From: JANRKT01 sp033763355
GTDB lineage: Bacteria; Bacteroidota; Bacteroidia; Chitinophagales; Chitinophagaceae
Reading direction: 5' to 3'
Assembly (NCBI GenBank): GCA_033763355.1
Contig: JANRKT010000332.1
Span: 1 to 26,499, forward strand
DNA: 26,499 nt
A program made the position numbers and the translations under genes. Position 1 is the stretch's first letter; every line of letters starts with the position of its first letter. Positions 25,617 through 26,499 of the stretch are shown piece after piece. The notes under the pieces are model-generated. The model did no database searches. It was not told the DNA's origin and worked only from the letters and a program-made list of their open reading frames with translations.

Positions 25617-26499
25617 TTATTCTTTTTTATCTCCTACCTTATCTATAATAACTGCAAGCAAAATCACTCCGCCTTTTACTACCTGTTGCCAGAAAGGTGA
25701 AACATTCAGCAAAACCAACCCATTATTTAATACACCGATTATTACAGCGCCGATAACAGTTCCCCAAACAGTTCCTTTACCGCCATTTAAAGAAGTGCCG
25801 CCGATTACCACAGCAGCGATTGCATCCAGTTCATAACTAATACCTGCATTGGGTTGTGCAGAATCTAACCGGGATGTTACAATAACTCCACCCACAGCAG
25901 CCAATGCAGCGCCGATGCTATACACAATCAGTTTTACTCTATTAATACGGATGCCGGAAAGTTTAGCAGCCGTTTCATTGCCGCCAATAGCATAAATGTA
26001 TCTTCCCAATTTTGTTTTTTGTGTGATGAACACTGCAAGCAAAACCACTGCTGCTGCAATCCACACCGGAACAGGAATACCAATAAACGATCCGGTGCCA
26101 ATCTGTGCAAAGCCGCTACCCAGGTTGCTGATGGGATGACCACCTGTATAAAGCATGGTGAAGCCTCTTGCAATGGTAAGCATGGCTAATGTGGCAACGA
26201 ATGGAGGAACCTTGAACATTGTAATAGCAAATCCATTGAACAAGCCCAGCAAAGCACCGATGATAAGTCCGCCCAGCACAGCGCCTAAAATGGTGAAGCC
26301 AATGTATAAATCTACCGAAGGAAACTGCAAACCGTTTTTTAAGAGGCCTGCAGTGATGGCGCCGCATAATGCCAGCACTGAACCTACTGATAAATCAATA
26401 CCGCCGGTGAGTACGATCAAAGTCATGCCGGTAGCTATGCAGGCATTCACTGCCACCTGTCTCAAAACATTAACACCGTTGGCAGCGGTAAAAAATTTA
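25617..26499 (-). CDS. rbsC: RbsC-type ABC sugar permease (5' end outside window)
   Basis: This is an inner-membrane permease of the ribose/xylose/arabinose-type ABC importer family (BPD_transp_2). The frame stays open to the right edge; upstream of a TTG at 26465 it reads …KFFTAANGVNV, which is normal RbsC sequence. The true start is therefore outside the window, and about 294 residues are visible. Motifs are VLRQVAVNACIATGMTLIVL, GGIDLSVGSVLAL, FKVPPFVATLAMLTIARG, the ATPase-coupling AIGGNETAAKLSGI, and the closing DAIAAVVIGGTSLNGGKGTVWGT. The C-terminus VSPFWQQVVKGGVILLAVIIDK is also canonical. Partner ATPase and periplasmic binding protein genes should lie off the right edge. Substrate specificity cannot be read from the permease; the symbol denotes family similarity only. 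Confidence 0.92.
   Translation of the reverse strand, partial: KFFTAANGVNVLRQVAVNACIATGMTLIVLTGGIDLSVGSVLALCGAITAGLLKNGLQFPSVDLYIGFTILGAVLGGLIIGALLGLFNGFAITMFKVPPFVATLAMLTIARGFTMLYTGGHPISNLGSGFAQIGTGSFIGIPVPVWIAAAVVLLAVFITQKTKLGRYIYAIGGNETAAKLSGIRINRVKLIVYSIGAALAAVGGVIVTSRLDSAQPNAGISYELDAIAAVVIGGTSLNGGKGTVWGTVIGAVIIGVLNNGLVLLNVSPFWQQVVKGGVILLAVIIDKVGDKKE

Larger units (their letters stand above)
18354..26499 (-). other. Probable operon: transporter, kinase, hydrolases, lyase
   Basis: Six genes run in the same direction: permease, kinase, DUF5060/DUF5605 hydrolase, DUF4038 protein, PL10 lyase and DUF1593 protein. The gaps are 120, 15, 9, 5 and 13 bases. The last five are almost certainly co-transcribed. 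The permease may share the transcript or end before the 120-base gap, which carries a repeat but no clear terminator. The operon starts outside the window to the right. No regulator gene (hybrid two-component, LacI, AraC or ECF sigma/anti-sigma) is visible in the window. Confidence 0.75.

Noticed and set aside
26463..26465. TTG as start codon of the permease
   Set aside because: The frame continues upstream with conserved RbsC residues to the window edge, so the TTG is an internal Leu.

Overview
The window looks like a chromosomal segment of a Bacteroidota bacterium, most likely Chitinophagaceae or a close relative. The evidence is two complete SusC/SusD pairs, SusD C-termini ending in NPGY, a PF14905-type TonB receptor, lipoproteins built on short lipoboxes, and genes with no clear Shine-Dalgarno sequences. 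The family-level placement is inference. No rRNA, tRNA, CRISPR array, transposase or phage gene was seen.

Left part (1-6126, + strand): the tail of an unidentified protein; a membrane-anchored DUF3500 protein; an exported dienelactone-hydrolase-like protein followed by a clear terminator; an outer-membrane TonB-dependent receptor; and a YceI-like secreted protein with a small four-helix membrane protein just behind it. These show no obvious link to the right-hand locus. The two halves converge at about 6130-6270, where a strong hairpin terminates the minus-strand locus.

Right part (6275-26499, - strand): a polysaccharide utilization locus (PUL), read from right to left. First comes the 5'-truncated end of an RbsC-type ABC sugar permease, then an FGGY-family kinase resembling glycerol kinase, an exported DUF5060/DUF5605 GH-A-type hydrolase, an exported DUF4038 (GH140/apiosidase-like) protein, a PL10 pectate lyase and an exported DUF1593 protein. 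The last five genes are separated by only 5-15 bases, so they are probably one transcript. An AT-rich alpha/beta-hydrolase gene follows, then two tandem SusC-SusD pairs.

Working model: the SusC/SusD pairs import pectin-derived oligosaccharides. PL10 cleaves the homogalacturonan backbone, and the DUF4038 and DUF5060 proteins remove side-chain sugars, with apiose as a candidate. The released monosaccharide crosses the inner membrane through the Rbs-type transporter and is phosphorylated by the kinase. Three points make this more than an ordinary PUL. It couples SusCD to an ABC monosaccharide importer. The DUF4038 protein has Ala where the expected catalytic Asp sits. The kinase has replaced the glycerol-binding Gln of GlpK. 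A diverged intergenic repeat also occurs near both ends of the window in opposite orientation.
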